Assembly: GCA_964030785.1 (NCBI GenBank)
Contig: OZ034968.1
Location: 61,158,399-61,222,398 of the forward strand
Source: Siderastrea siderea
Lineage: Eukaryota; Cnidaria; Anthozoa; Scleractinia; Rhizangiidae
Reading direction: 5' to 3'
Length of the DNA: 64,000 bases
Shown here piece after piece: positions 7,988 through 15,957 of this stretch. The position numbers were made by a program, and so were the translations under genes. Every line of letters begins with the position of its first letter. Position 1 is the first letter of the stretch. The notes under the pieces are model-generated. The model worked only from the letters and a program-made list of their open reading frames with translations. It was not told where the DNA came from and searched no databases.

Positions 7988-8173
7988 ATGAAATCATATT
8001 GCGTGAAACAGAAAAAGGTAACAGAATGTGTACCTGGGAGTGAACGATATGAAAAGGCTAAAAATGGGAGGCTTATGCTTAAATGTAAATGCTCTGAATG
8101 TGGAATAACTAAGACTAAATTCGTTAAACAGGCGGGAAACGGGTCAGCCCGTCGACAGGGGCGGGCGTACTAG
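7988..8173 (+). CDS. Second zinc-ribbon segment, N-terminal part of the PLA2 gene
   Basis: 61 residues; start in TCTAATCATATTATATATG. It repeats the four-cysteine domain of the preceding gene almost exactly (MxSYCVKQKKVTECVPGSERY) up to TKFVKQ, then reads into a Gly/Ser/Arg stretch and stops at 8173. The phospholipase-like frame that starts at 8203 without ATG is open upstream into this region, with a Gly/Ala/Val/Asp/Thr-rich linker. I therefore read 7988-8835 as one gene, zinc ribbon plus PLA2 domain, with a frameshift near the G-rich run at about 8135-8165. The shared N-terminus of two tandem genes looks like a targeting or packaging tag. Confidence 0.62.
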   Translation: MKSYCVKQKKVTECVPGSERYEKAKNGRLMLKCKCSECGITKTKFVKQAGNGSARRQGRAY

Positions 8174-8202
8174 ATACAGTAGCATCAACTGGTACTGATT
8201 TA

Positions 8203-8835
8203 TTGATTCACCACGGTATTCCTTGGCTGGGAAAAAGGGCTGTTGAAATGGGAAGATATTATGGATCAGAAGCCTTGAGAAACCCAAAACTGCAAAAGAA
8301 GGCTATCGATTATGCTCTGGATAAGTTGAATCCAATGATTCAAAATGTCGGAAGTCAAGCTCTTGATCAATTATCAACCAAAATTAGACCAAATAGAAAG
8401 TATAAAACCGACAGAAAGGATTTGGATGGCGCTGGTGTTGATATCCATAAACTAATTGGGAAATTACCGACACCAAAAGCTGGATGGACTCCTGGAAAGT
8501 ATAAATACATGGGGGCATATAACCCTCTCGATAAACAGTTAGAGTACGATAAAAACACTGGAGAGGTCACCAAGTGGCACGTACAACCTTACAATGAAGT
8601 TGATAGAATATCAGCTCATCATGATATTTGTTATGACATGGGGAAGGACAAAGGTGAATGCGACAAAGTAATGGTCAAGTCATTGGATAAAATACCTTAT
8701 GGACAGATGCCAAAATGGGGACAAACAGCACGATTTCTAATCAACACAAAACAAAAACTAGGTCTTGGTGTAAAACAAAGGAAGACAAAAAACGTGAAAG
8801 GCCGTCGAGTGAAGAAAACTGGCAAGAAAAATTAG
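8203..8835 (+). CDS. Parvovirus-type phospholipase A2 domain protein
   Basis: 210 residues from a TTG; no ATG is available, so this is probably the shifted C-terminal part of the zinc-ribbon gene at 7988. Residues 95-150 match the secreted-PLA2-like fold of parvovirus VP1 unique regions: a calcium-loop-like KYMGAYNPLD (about 101-110) and the catalytic His-Asp in DRISAHHDICYDMGK (His139/His140, Asp141), followed by a conserved Cys. In parvoviruses this activity opens endosomal membranes during entry, and the same domain is reported in adintoviruses. The tail is strongly basic (KTKNVKGRRVKKTGKK), like a nuclear-localisation or DNA-binding end. The last 120 bases overlap the integrase start. Confidence 0.8.
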   Translation: MIHHGIPWLGKRAVEMGRYYGSEALRNPKLQKKAIDYALDKLNPMIQNVGSQALDQLSTKIRPNRKYKTDRKDLDGAGVDIHKLIGKLPTPKAGWTPGKYKYMGAYNPLDKQLEYDKNTGEVTKWHVQPYNEVDRISAHHDICYDMGKDKGECDKVMVKSLDKIPYGQMPKWGQTARFLINTKQKLGLGVKQRKTKNVKGRRVKKTGKKN

Positions 8836-9752
8836 CTGATGAGCTTCATAAACCGATAAAGCGTAACTTCACCCGGCGGCGGGTAATTGTAAACCATATT
8901 GACGAGACATGGTGTTCAGATATCGTTGAGATGCAAAAATTCAGTCGATGGAACGCTGGCTACAGATATCTTCTTATGGTTTTAGATGTATTCTCTAAAT
9001 ACGGTTGGATCATTCCTTTGAAGGATAAAAAAGGTGAAACCGTTGCTGAAGCATTGAAAACCATTTTAAAAGAAGGCAGAAAACCGGAATATCTTTGGAC
9101 AGATAAAGGAAAAGAGTATTATAATAAACATGTTAAGGAACTACTGGATAAGAATAAAATAACCTTGTACTCAACTGAGAATGAGGAAAAGTCGTCAGTT
9201 TGTGAAAGATGGAACCGTACAATCAAAACCAAGATGTGGAAGCAGTTTACTGTTCAAGGTAATACACAGTATCTTGAAATGTTACCCAAATTAGTGAAAC
9301 AGTATAACAATACCAGACATTCAAGCACAAAGATGACACCTACAGAAGCAAGCAAAAAGAAAAATGAAGGAGTTGTTTACTTTAATCTGTACGGTGATAT
9401 GGAAACATCAAGACAAAAACCAAAGTTCAAAGTCGGTGATAAAGTAAGGATAAGCAAATACAAGAGAAAAGTCTTTGATAAAGGCTCTACTGAAAATTTT
9501 AGTGAAGAAATATTTACCATTGATAAAATACAAGATACGAATCCAATCACATACAAACTAAAGGATCTGAGAGATGAAGAGATTAAAGGGAGTTTCTATG
9601 AACCTGAATTACTGAAAGCTGAACAACAGGTATTCAGAATTGATAAAGTTATTCGGAGGGATTATAAGAAGAAACAAGCTTTGGTGAAGTGGAAGGGGTA
9701 TAGTGATGAATTCAACAGTTGGGTTCCAATGAAGGATTTACAAACAATCTAA
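8715..9752 (+). CDS. Retroviral-type DDE integrase with C-terminal chromodomain
   Basis: 345 residues. Catalytic triad: Asp69 in WCSDIVEMQ, Asp130 in LWTDKGKEYY and Glu164 in SSVCERWNRT. A C-terminal chromodomain (about 306-345: VFRIDKVIRRDYKKK ... VKWKGYSDEFNSWVP) follows an SH3-like basic region (KVGDKVRISKYK). This is the rve integrase of Polintons, which inserts the linear genome into host DNA; the chromodomain probably guides it to chromatin. The ATG at 8715 lies inside the PLA2 gene (120 bp overlap), and homology-like sequence begins only around residue 36 (WQEKLADELHKPI). The next in-frame ATG is too late, so 8715 is kept. There is no visible start motif, so co-expression with the upstream gene is likely. 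Confidence 0.95.
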   Translation: MGTNSTISNQHKTKTRSWCKTKEDKKRERPSSEENWQEKLADELHKPIKRNFTRRRVIVNHIDETWCSDIVEMQKFSRWNAGYRYLLMVLDVFSKYGWIIPLKDKKGETVAEALKTILKEGRKPEYLWTDKGKEYYNKHVKELLDKNKITLYSTENEEKSSVCERWNRTIKTKMWKQFTVQGNTQYLEMLPKLVKQYNNTRHSSTKMTPTEASKKKNEGVVYFNLYGDMETSRQKPKFKVGDKVRISKYKRKVFDKGSTENFSEEIFTIDKIQDTNPITYKLKDLRDEEIKGSFYEPELLKAEQQVFRIDKVIRRDYKKKQALVKWKGYSDEFNSWVPMKDLQTI

Positions 9753-9769
9753 TATATACATATATATAG

Positions 9770-10273
9770 ATGGATACTGAAATACAAGAACGGTATTGTG
9801 AAGTCTGTAAGAAATATATTTTTAATAAAGAAAAGAAACATTTAATGACAAGAAAACATAAATTCAATCAATCACGCCTGGATTGTAAGGCAGTTTATGA
9901 AGAGTTTATCACGTGTAGTCATGAGAAATTGATGCAAAATACCAAAAAAAGTCCTCTTTCGAATTACTTGAAAAAAAGTGCACAAGTCTATAGACAATTA
10001 AAAGACATTTTTGAACTATTTTACGTATGTGAACATATGAATTCCAAATACAATACAGAATCCGAGTCTGAATCTTCTGAGTCTGAGTCTGAGTCTGAAG
10101 ATTTCTATTATGATAATGATAAAAATACTAAATACCAAAAATATCTAAAAGAAAGATATATTGAATGGACGGAAAATGAAACACATACGTATTTGTCAGA
10201 TTTCTTAGAAGAAAGAGCAAAAATCTACAAACGAATTGAAACAGAATATAATGAATTTAAACGCATAAGCTAA
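9770..10273 (+). CDS. C2H2-type zinc-finger protein with acidic Ser-Glu repeat
   Basis: 167 residues; start in TCTAATATATACATATATATAGATG. A C2H2-like finger is at about 9-30 (YCEVCKKYIFNKEKKHLMTRKH). The middle has about nine Ser-Glu dipeptides (about 98-112), and the rest is charged helix. It sits between integrase and two other small zinc-binding genes. No family recognised; DNA-binding or regulatory function is inferred from the finger. The frame is open with a clean stop. The AGTCTGAGTCTGAG stretch encoding the Ser-Glu repeat is a hexamer microsatellite and may vary in length between copies. Confidence 0.6.
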   Translation: MDTEIQERYCEVCKKYIFNKEKKHLMTRKHKFNQSRLDCKAVYEEFITCSHEKLMQNTKKSPLSNYLKKSAQVYRQLKDIFELFYVCEHMNSKYNTESESESSESESESEDFYYDNDKNTKYQKYLKERYIEWTENETHTYLSDFLEERAKIYKRIETEYNEFKRIS

Positions 10274-10305
10274 AGTGATTTAAAAATAAACATATAGTAT
10301 TATAT

Positions 10306-10566
10306 ATGGAAAATCATAATGTTAAGAGAAGTCCTGGAAGACCAAAAGTATATTTAACTGAAGAAGCCAGAAAGGAGGCTTTAAAAAAAAGCAAAACAAA
10401 GTACATGCTAGACAAAGAATGGTATTGTGATATTTGTAAAACAGGTCGTAACTATACACTGGCTGGCAAGCATTGTCATTTGAAGACGATAAAGCACCAA
10501 AAAAATAGCATTGCATCAATATCATGGAGAAAAATAATTGACATAATGCAAGGACATAATACATAA
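10306..10566 (+). CDS. AT-hook plus C2H2 zinc-finger small protein
   Basis: 86 residues; the ATG is in ATATAGTATTATATATG. An AT-hook core, SPGRPKVY at about 9-16, is followed by a basic helix. A zinc finger, WYCDICKTGRNYTLAGKHCHLKTIKH, spans about 39-64; the Cys-x2-Cys and His-x4-6-His spacing is visible. The combination suggests binding to AT-rich DNA, perhaps the element's own AT-rich promoters. A short AT-hook gene of this type is common near the polymerase in such elements in my general knowledge, but I cannot name it. Frame intact. Confidence 0.6.
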   Translation: MENHNVKRSPGRPKVYLTEEARKEALKKSKTKYMLDKEWYCDICKTGRNYTLAGKHCHLKTIKHQKNSIASISWRKIIDIMQGHNT

Positions 10567-10577
10567 TAATGTTTCAT

Positions 10578-10680
10578 AATTACAGTTCAAAGGATCAAAT
10601 CGCGGATCATTTGAATTCTTGACTGTGTTTGAACGCAGATTAAAAGTACTTAAAAATATATCTTTACTATAGTATATAGA
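10578..10680 (+). promoter_or_regulatory. Duplicated intergenic control element, copy 1
   Basis: A 103-base sequence between genes that recurs before the polymerase. It starts AATTACAGTTC, contains an inverted repeat TTCAAAGGATC/GATCATTTGAA (10586-10596 with 10605-10615; 10 of 11 paired), a conserved GAACGCAGATTAAAA box, and ends TACTATAGTATATAGA directly at the ATG of 10681. A hairpin followed by a promoter-like box suggests a combined terminator of the gene before and promoter of the gene after. Confidence 0.55.
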
Positions 10681-10947
10681 ATGAAATTAAATAAGACAAT
10701 GTTGAAAATCAAAAGATTAGAACAAAAAATATCACGAATTAGTGATGAAATAGATAAGAGATATAACCTAATTATTTGTAAATTTCATAGATACTGTCAT
10801 TCACCAGCGACACATCTACTAATTACTGGTGAGTTTCCTATGAACTATGTAGAGACTATGATATGTGATAAATGTTCAGATTATATAGACAATTTCAACT
10901 GCTACCAACTTGATATTATGGGATTTGTTGACCTATATAAGTTATAA
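10681..10947 (+). CDS. Small Cys/His zinc-binding protein
   Basis: 88 residues; the ATG follows ACTATAGTATATAGA, the second start-motif class shared with the polymerase. A basic N-terminal helix (about 1-30) is followed by Cys/His residues spaced as Cys-x2-His-x2-Tyr-Cys-His (about 38-44) and a later ICDKCSDY (about 62-69). These could together bind one or two zinc ions. No known family recognised. It sits between two copies of a 103-base control element, which implies joint regulation with the polymerase and possibly a replication role. Confidence 0.55.
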   Translation: MKLNKTMLKIKRLEQKISRISDEIDKRYNLIICKFHRYCHSPATHLLITGEFPMNYVETMICDKCSDYIDNFNCYQLDIMGFVDLYKL

Positions 10948-10952
10948 GTTAC

Positions 10953-11056
10953 AATTACAGTTCGAAGGATCCATGACAGGATCATTTGAATTCTCGACTA
11001 TATTTAAACGCAGATTAAAACTATTTAAATAATATTATACTATAGTTATATATAGA
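10953..11056 (+). promoter_or_regulatory. Duplicated intergenic control element, copy 2 (polymerase promoter)
   Basis: Second copy of the element at 10578. AATTACAGTTC, the inverted repeat TTCGAAGGATC/GATCATTTGAA (10961-10971 with 10980-10990; 9 of 11 paired), the AACGCAGATTAAAA box and ATACTATAGTTATATATAGA are in the same order, directly before the polymerase ATG. Loop and spacer bases differ while the boxes are kept, which points to function rather than a recent copy. Confidence 0.55.
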
Positions 11057-14000
11057 ATGGAAAAATCTAATTATATATATATGGATAAAGCTAGTTTGAA
11101 AAAACTCAGCAAATCAAAACTCATCAAATTGCTTCTGAAGCAGGAAAATAAGAAGCCAGTTCAACAAAAAAGAAGACCAATACCAACACCTCGTAAGAGT
11201 GTTAAAGAAATGGTCAAGCAGTATGAAGATAATATTATTCAACCACCAGCAGAGTTCCGGGATAATTACAAACCAGTCCCAGCACCAAGAACTAAGAAAA
11301 ATGCTGTTAAAAAACCGGTTCCAACACCAAGAACCATAATAAAACAAACCGACAAAGCTTTAAAAGGTTTTGCCAAATCTTATGAAATTAACATAAGAAA
11401 CAACAGAGATACGCTTGTTCAAATGCAAAATACACGAAAAGGTGCAGAAGATCGTGTAATAACTTTGTTAAATGAAATGAAAGGCTTGAAATACGTTGAA
11501 ACATTGAAAGTAACATTTGAAAAAATATCAGCTGATGTAATAGTCGAAAAGTCAGCATATTTCAATAGTGCAAGTCAAACAATAATCAACCAAATGGAAA
11601 TTAATGAAGCATTACAAATGTCTAAACAAAATATCTTAAACAAGATAGCTCAATGGATTTCAGAAGGATCAGGATGGACGGTACAATCAGTTGATAACCA
11701 TTACCTGAACATTGCCAAATACGAACCAATGAAAGGATCCTCATATATCCAACTGCCTAACGAACTGAGAAATTCAAAGAAGGGCTTAATAAACATGAAA
11801 AATGAGGATAATGAATGCTTTCGATGGTGTCACATTAGACATATAAATCCACAAGACAAGTATCCTCAAAGAATAAAAAAGATTGACAAACAATACGTTG
11901 AAAAGTTAGATTACTCAGGTGTTGAATTTCCAGTCGGTGTTAAACATTATAACAAAATTGAAAAGCATAACAGCATCAATATAAATGTATTCGGATATGA
12001 AAACAAACAACCGTACCCCATCTATGTTTCAAAAGAAAAGTATGAAGATCATATGGAACTACTTCTGGTAACTGAAAAAGAAAACAAGCATTATGTTCTT
12101 ATAAAGGATTTTAACAGATTCATGTATAACCAAACAAAACATGAACACAGGAAACACTTTTGTAGGCACTGTCTGCAATGTTTTAGTTCAGACAGGGTAT
12201 TAAGCAACCACAAAGATATTTGCATACAAGTGAACGGCACTCAAGCAATTAAAATGCCCAACAAAGACAATAACATACTGAAATTCAACAACTTTCATAA
12301 ACAGCAACCTGTACCATTTGTAATTTATGCCGATTTCGAGGCTATAACAGAGAAGATTCATGGATGCCAACAAAAAGGTAATAAATCATACACAGAAGCA
12401 TACCAAAAACATACAGACTGTGGATATGGGTACAAGGTTGTCTGCTGTTATGACGACAAATATACAAAACCAATACAACTATACAGAGGTGAAAAGGCTG
12501 TTTATAAATTCATGGAAAATATTTTAGAAGAAGTGAAATACTGCAAAAGAGTAATGAAAAAATATTTCAATAAACCATTGAGAATGACAGAAGAGAATGA
12601 ACAGGAATTCAAAAAAGCAACAACATGCCACATCTGTGATAAAAAATATACTGAAAAAGACATTCAAGTGAGAGATCATTGCCATATTACAGGTAAATTC
12701 AGAGGCTCAGCTCACCAAGAATGTAATCTGAAACTTAGAATAAACCCAAAAGAAATAAAAATTCCAGTCATATTCCATAATTTGAGAGGTTACGACAGTC
12801 ATTTCATTATGCAAGAGATTGGAGCTATTGTTAAGAAACATGCATACAAAAATAATAAAGGAGAGGAGAAACAAATGAATATCAATGCTATTCCACATAA
12901 CATGGAGAAGTATATGGCTTTTATGCTTGGCAATCATCTAACATTTATCGACAGTTTCCAGTTTATGAGTTCAAGTTTGGATAAATTAGTTAGCAACTTA
13001 CCAGCAGAAGCTTTAAAGTATACAAGCAAAAGATTCCAAAAAGAAAAATTAAATCTCATGACACGAAAAGGTATTTATCCGTATGATTACATGGACAGTT
13101 TTGAGAAATTCAATAAAACAGAATTACCGACTAAAGAAGAATTTTACAGCATATTAAATAATGAGCATATTTCAGATGAAGATTATTGTCATGCTAAGAA
13201 AGTGTGGAATACATTTCAATTACAAACAATGGGTGAATACCATAATTTATATCTTAAGTCTGATATCCTTTTATTAGCCGACGTGTTTGAAAACTTCCGA
13301 AAGACTTGTATTCAGTATTATAAACTTGATCCGGCTAACTATTTCAGTAGCCCTGGGTTGTCGTGGGATGCCATGTTGAAGATGACTAATATTCAATTAG
13401 AACTAATGACAGACATAGATATGTTTCAATTCATTGAAAAAGGCATGAGAGGTGGTATATCTTATATAGCAAATCGATATGGAAAAGCAAACAATAAGTA
13501 CATGAAAGAATACGATGAGAATAAGCCGTCAAAATACATTATGTATCTTGATGCTAATAATTTATACGGTTGGGCAATGAGCCAATATCTCCCTACTGGC
13601 GGTTTCAAATGGTTGACGGAAAAGCAGATTAATAAAATCAATTTAGCTCAGTATAATGAAGACAGTAATAAAGGATTGTTAATAGAAGTCGATTTAGAAT
13701 ACCCGAAAGAGTTGCACGATCTTCATAATGACTACCCATTAGCTGCTGAGAGAGTTTGTGTAAACAATAACATGCTGTCTAAGTATTGTAAAAGAATAGC
13801 TGCAAAATATAATATATCGACAGGACTAGTACATAAATTAATTCCTACATTAAGCAATAAAGAAAAATATGTTCTGCATTACAGAAACCTGCAACTATAT
13901 CTTGATCTTGGATTGAAAATAAACAAAGTCCATCGAGTGTTAGAATTCAATCAGTCACCTTGGCTCAAAGAATACATTAACTTCAATACAATAAAACGTG

Positions 14001-14809
14001 CTCAAGCGAAAAATTCATTCGAAAAAGACTTTTTCAAACTTATGAATAACTCAGTATTTGGTAAAACAATGGAAAACATAAGAAAGCGTGTTGATGTCCG
14101 ACTTATCACAGATGAAAAGAAATTATTGAAGATGGTGAGTAAACCAACTTATGTAAGCAGTAAGATCTTCAACGAAAATCTAGTTGCAGTGCATAAAATA
14201 AAGGAAACGCTCACTTTAAACAGGCCGGCATATATTGGAATGTGTATCCTTGATCTGAGCAAAACATTAATGTATAATTTCCATTATAATTACATCAAAA
14301 AAAAGTATGGAAATAAAGCCAAATTATTATTCACAGACACAGACTCATTTACATATGAAATTGAAGCAGAAGATGTTTACCAAGACTTTTGGAATGACAA
14401 AGATCGATTTGACAACAGCGACTACCCAGAAAGCTCGCCGTATTTCGATACAACAAACAAGAAGGTAATCGGTAAATTCAAAGATGAAGCTTGCAGTATT
14501 CCAATAAAAGAATTCGTCGGTTTGCGATCAAAAATGTATAGCTACATAAAAGACAACCGGAAATGCGAAAAAACAGCCAAAGGAATCAAGAAAAATATAA
14601 TAAAGAACAACATCAAACATACTGACTACAAAAATGTTTTATTTAAAAACAAGCAAATTAAACATACTATGAAAACTATTAGAAGCAGCAAACATCAACT
14701 CGGAAGCTATGAGCTCAATAAAGTGTCACTCAGCTGCTTTGATGATAAAAGATATATATTAAAAGGGGGAAAACAAAGTTTAGCATATGGTCACTATAAA
14801 ATCAAATGA
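11057..14809 (+). CDS. polB: Protein-primed family B DNA polymerase with embedded HNH/endonuclease VII-like domain
   Basis: 1250 residues, fully open. The N-terminal 100 residues hold three P-x-P-x-P-R motifs (about 41, 72 and 87) in a basic region, SH3-ligand-like. A C2H2-like finger is near 367-385 (HFCRHCLQCF ... NHKDIC). Exonuclease motif I is YADFEAI (about 423) and Exo II FHNLRGYDSHF (about 573). Between them sits a Cys/His domain, CHICDKKY ... RDHCHITGKFRG ... CNLKLR (about 524-565), like recombination endonuclease VII. Polymerase motif A is LDANNLYGW (about 830), motif B LMNNSVFGK (about 995) and motif C FTDTDSF (about 1091). This enzyme copies the linear genome from a terminal protein primer. 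Size and order match Polinton polymerases. The start is fixed by ACTATAGTTATATATAGAATG. All key motifs are intact, so the copy may be recent. Confidence 0.97.
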   Translation: MEKSNYIYMDKASLKKLSKSKLIKLLLKQENKKPVQQKRRPIPTPRKSVKEMVKQYEDNIIQPPAEFRDNYKPVPAPRTKKNAVKKPVPTPRTIIKQTDKALKGFAKSYEINIRNNRDTLVQMQNTRKGAEDRVITLLNEMKGLKYVETLKVTFEKISADVIVEKSAYFNSASQTIINQMEINEALQMSKQNILNKIAQWISEGSGWTVQSVDNHYLNIAKYEPMKGSSYIQLPNELRNSKKGLINMKNEDNECFRWCHIRHINPQDKYPQRIKKIDKQYVEKLDYSGVEFPVGVKHYNKIEKHNSININVFGYENKQPYPIYVSKEKYEDHMELLLVTEKENKHYVLIKDFNRFMYNQTKHEHRKHFCRHCLQCFSSDRVLSNHKDICIQVNGTQAIKMPNKDNNILKFNNFHKQQPVPFVIYADFEAITEKIHGCQQKGNKSYTEAYQKHTDCGYGYKVVCCYDDKYTKPIQLYRGEKAVYKFMENILEEVKYCKRVMKKYFNKPLRMTEENEQEFKKATTCHICDKKYTEKDIQVRDHCHITGKFRGSAHQECNLKLRINPKEIKIPVIFHNLRGYDSHFIMQEIGAIVKKHAYKNNKGEEKQMNINAIPHNMEKYMAFMLGNHLTFIDSFQFMSSSLDKLVSNLPAEALKYTSKRFQKEKLNLMTRKGIYPYDYMDSFEKFNKTELPTKEEFYSILNNEHISDEDYCHAKKVWNTFQLQTMGEYHNLYLKSDILLLADVFENFRKTCIQYYKLDPANYFSSPGLSWDAMLKMTNIQLELMTDIDMFQFIEKGMRGGISYIANRYGKANNKYMKEYDENKPSKYIMYLDANNLYGWAMSQYLPTGGFKWLTEKQINKINLAQYNEDSNKGLLIEVDLEYPKELHDLHNDYPLAAERVCVNNNMLSKYCKRIAAKYNISTGLVHKLIPTLSNKEKYVLHYRNLQLYLDLGLKINKVHRVLEFNQSPWLKEYINFNTIKRAQAKNSFEKDFFKLMNNSVFGKTMENIRKRVDVRLITDEKKLLKMVSKPTYVSSKIFNENLVAVHKIKETLTLNRPAYIGMCILDLSKTLMYNFHYNYIKKKYGNKAKLLFTDTDSFTYEIEAEDVYQDFWNDKDRFDNSDYPESSPYFDTTNKKVIGKFKDEACSIPIKEFVGLRSKMYSYIKDNRKCEKTAKGIKKNIIKNNIKHTDYKNVLFKNKQIKHTMKTIRSSKHQLGSYELNKVSLSCFDDKRYILKGGKQSLAYGHYKIK

Positions 14810-15122
14810 GTTCATTTTTTTGTCAACCGGAAGATACTTCTGCTCTTTTTATCAAACTGGAACATTTTCTGATATTTTTACACGAAAAAGTAATTTATGG
14901 GTACGTTTTTAATTGGTCAATAGAGATCATGTGATATCATGACCTTGTAAAATGGCTGAGTCATTTCCTGTTTTCATCAGACATGTCCAGACTTGTTTCT
15001 GAGAAAGACTTCCTGTGGTGTGGAATCACGTGATTGAATAATGCGTTGGATGCATCATGAGATACAACATATAGTATCCAAATCCAAATAATTGAGCTCA
15101 TGTAATAAAATACATATAAAAT
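14810..15122. other. Non-coding flank after the polymerase
   Basis: No gene or clear repeat. AT-rich, with ACATATAGTATCC near 15067, a motif that recurs at 15965 and 16095 beyond the tRNA-headed array. The right terminus of the Polinton could lie here or further right; I see no terminal inverted repeat because the left end is absent. Confidence 0.5.
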
Positions 15123-15262
15123 GAAATTATGAATATATGATATTCATATATTTGAACTGCGGAATGAAGAAATAAATGTAAAGAAGATCCTCGCAGTTAT
15201 TAACGCAACTTATGCAGTTGCGAAAAGAAAGCCTGAAAAAAAAAAAAAAAAAAAAAATATCA

Positions 15263-15333
15263 GGCTTGCCGGGACTCGAACCCTGACCTCTGCGATACCG
15301 GTGCAGCGCTCTAACCAATTGAGCTAACAAGCC
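15263..15333 (-). tRNA. tRNA-like head of repeat unit 1 (anticodon position GGT)
   Basis: Minus strand folds as a cloverleaf: GGCTTG acceptor, GCTC/GAGC D-arm with TTAGCTCAATTGG as A box, and GGTTCGAGTCC as B box. The seven-base loop CCGGTAT would give anticodon GGT (Thr), but position 33 is C instead of the invariant U and the anticodon stem has a mismatch. More likely a tRNA-derived SINE promoter than a working tRNA. Confidence 0.45.
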
Positions 15334-15511
15334 AACTGGGAGCTGGTCATTAAATTGGTTCGTAATATACCCGGGGAAGATGAAGATGAAATTATGAATA
15401 TATGATATTCATATATTTGAACTGCGGAATGAAGAAATAAATGTAAAGAAGATCCTCGCAGTTATTAACGCAACTTATGCAGTTGCGAAAAGAAAGCCTG
15501 AAAAAAAATCA

Positions 15512-15582
15512 GGCTTGCCGGGACTCGAACCCTGACCTCTGCGATACCGGTGCAGCGCTCTAACCAATTGAGCTAACAAGCC
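15512..15582 (-). tRNA. tRNA-like head of repeat unit 2
   Basis: Identical in sequence to the head of unit 1 in the stretch read here, with the same A and B boxes and C33 loop. Followed by an eight-base T-run (minus strand), which could stop RNA polymerase III. Confidence 0.45.
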
Positions 15583-15762
15583 AACTGGGAGCTGGTCATT
15601 AAATTGGTTCGTAATATACCCGGGGAAGATGAAGATGAAATTATGAATATATGATATTCATATATTTGAACTGCGGAATGAAGAAATAAATGTAAAGAAG
15701 ATCCTCGCAGTTATTAACGCAACTTATGCAGTTGCGAAAAGAAAGCCTGAAAAAAAAAATCA

Positions 15763-15833
15763 GGCTTGCCGGGACTCGAACCCTGACCTCTGCGATACCG
15801 GTGCAGCGCTCTAACCAATTGAGCTAACAAGCC
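15763..15833 (-). tRNA. tRNA-like head of repeat unit 3
   Basis: Same head again, with a slightly longer T-run after it. Three identical heads argue for recent duplication. Confidence 0.45.
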
Positions 15834-15957
15834 AACTGGGAGCTGGTCATTAAATTGGTTCGTAATATACCCGGGGAAGATGAAGATGAAATTATGAATA
15901 TATGATATTCATATATTTGAACTGCGGAATGAAGAAATAAATGTAAAGAAGATCCTC

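Larger units (their letters stand above)
1..14809. mobile_element. Polinton/Maverick (adintovirus-type) integrated dsDNA element, partial
   Basis: A contiguous block of tightly packed, intron-less genes with no host exons between them. It holds the diagnostic Polinton set: protein-primed family B DNA polymerase, retroviral-type integrase with chromodomain, FtsK/HerA-type packaging ATPase, adenain-like protease, jelly-roll major capsid protein and penton. A parvovirus-type phospholipase A2 domain and a PPxY-bearing virion protein add to the adintovirus resemblance. Two genes at the left run on the minus strand and all others on the plus strand. The left terminal inverted repeat is outside the window, and I could not fix the right terminus, which lies after the polymerase stop at 14809 and probably before or within the repeat block at 15.1-16.4 kb. 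Polymerase, integrase, ATPase, penton and major capsid frames are open; fibre, PPxY, large virion and zinc-ribbon/PLA2 genes carry frameshifts. Confidence 0.93.
15123..15957 (-). repeat. Tandem array of tRNA-headed repeat units (3.3 copies)
   Basis: The marker GAAATTATGAATATATG starts at 15123, 15388, 15637 and 15888, giving periods of 265, 249 and 251. The difference is the length of an internal A-run (about 24, 8 and 10). Read on the minus strand, each unit is a tRNA-like head, a GCCTGA-T(n)-TCAGGC hairpin, and a body with AACTGCGAGGATC and TTCCGCAGTTCAAATATATG. The fourth copy breaks off after the body at about 15957. Spacing and near-identity between copies point to recent tandem amplification rather than separate SINE insertions. 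Confidence 0.85.

Noticed and set aside
15127..15330. Minus-strand frame over the first tRNA-like unit
   Set aside because: Reads through the tRNA-like head and the T-run; not coding.
15263..15833. Cluster of true tRNA-Thr genes
   Set aside because: C at position 33, a mismatched anticodon stem, and a SINE-like body make functional tRNAs unlikely, though the fold is good.
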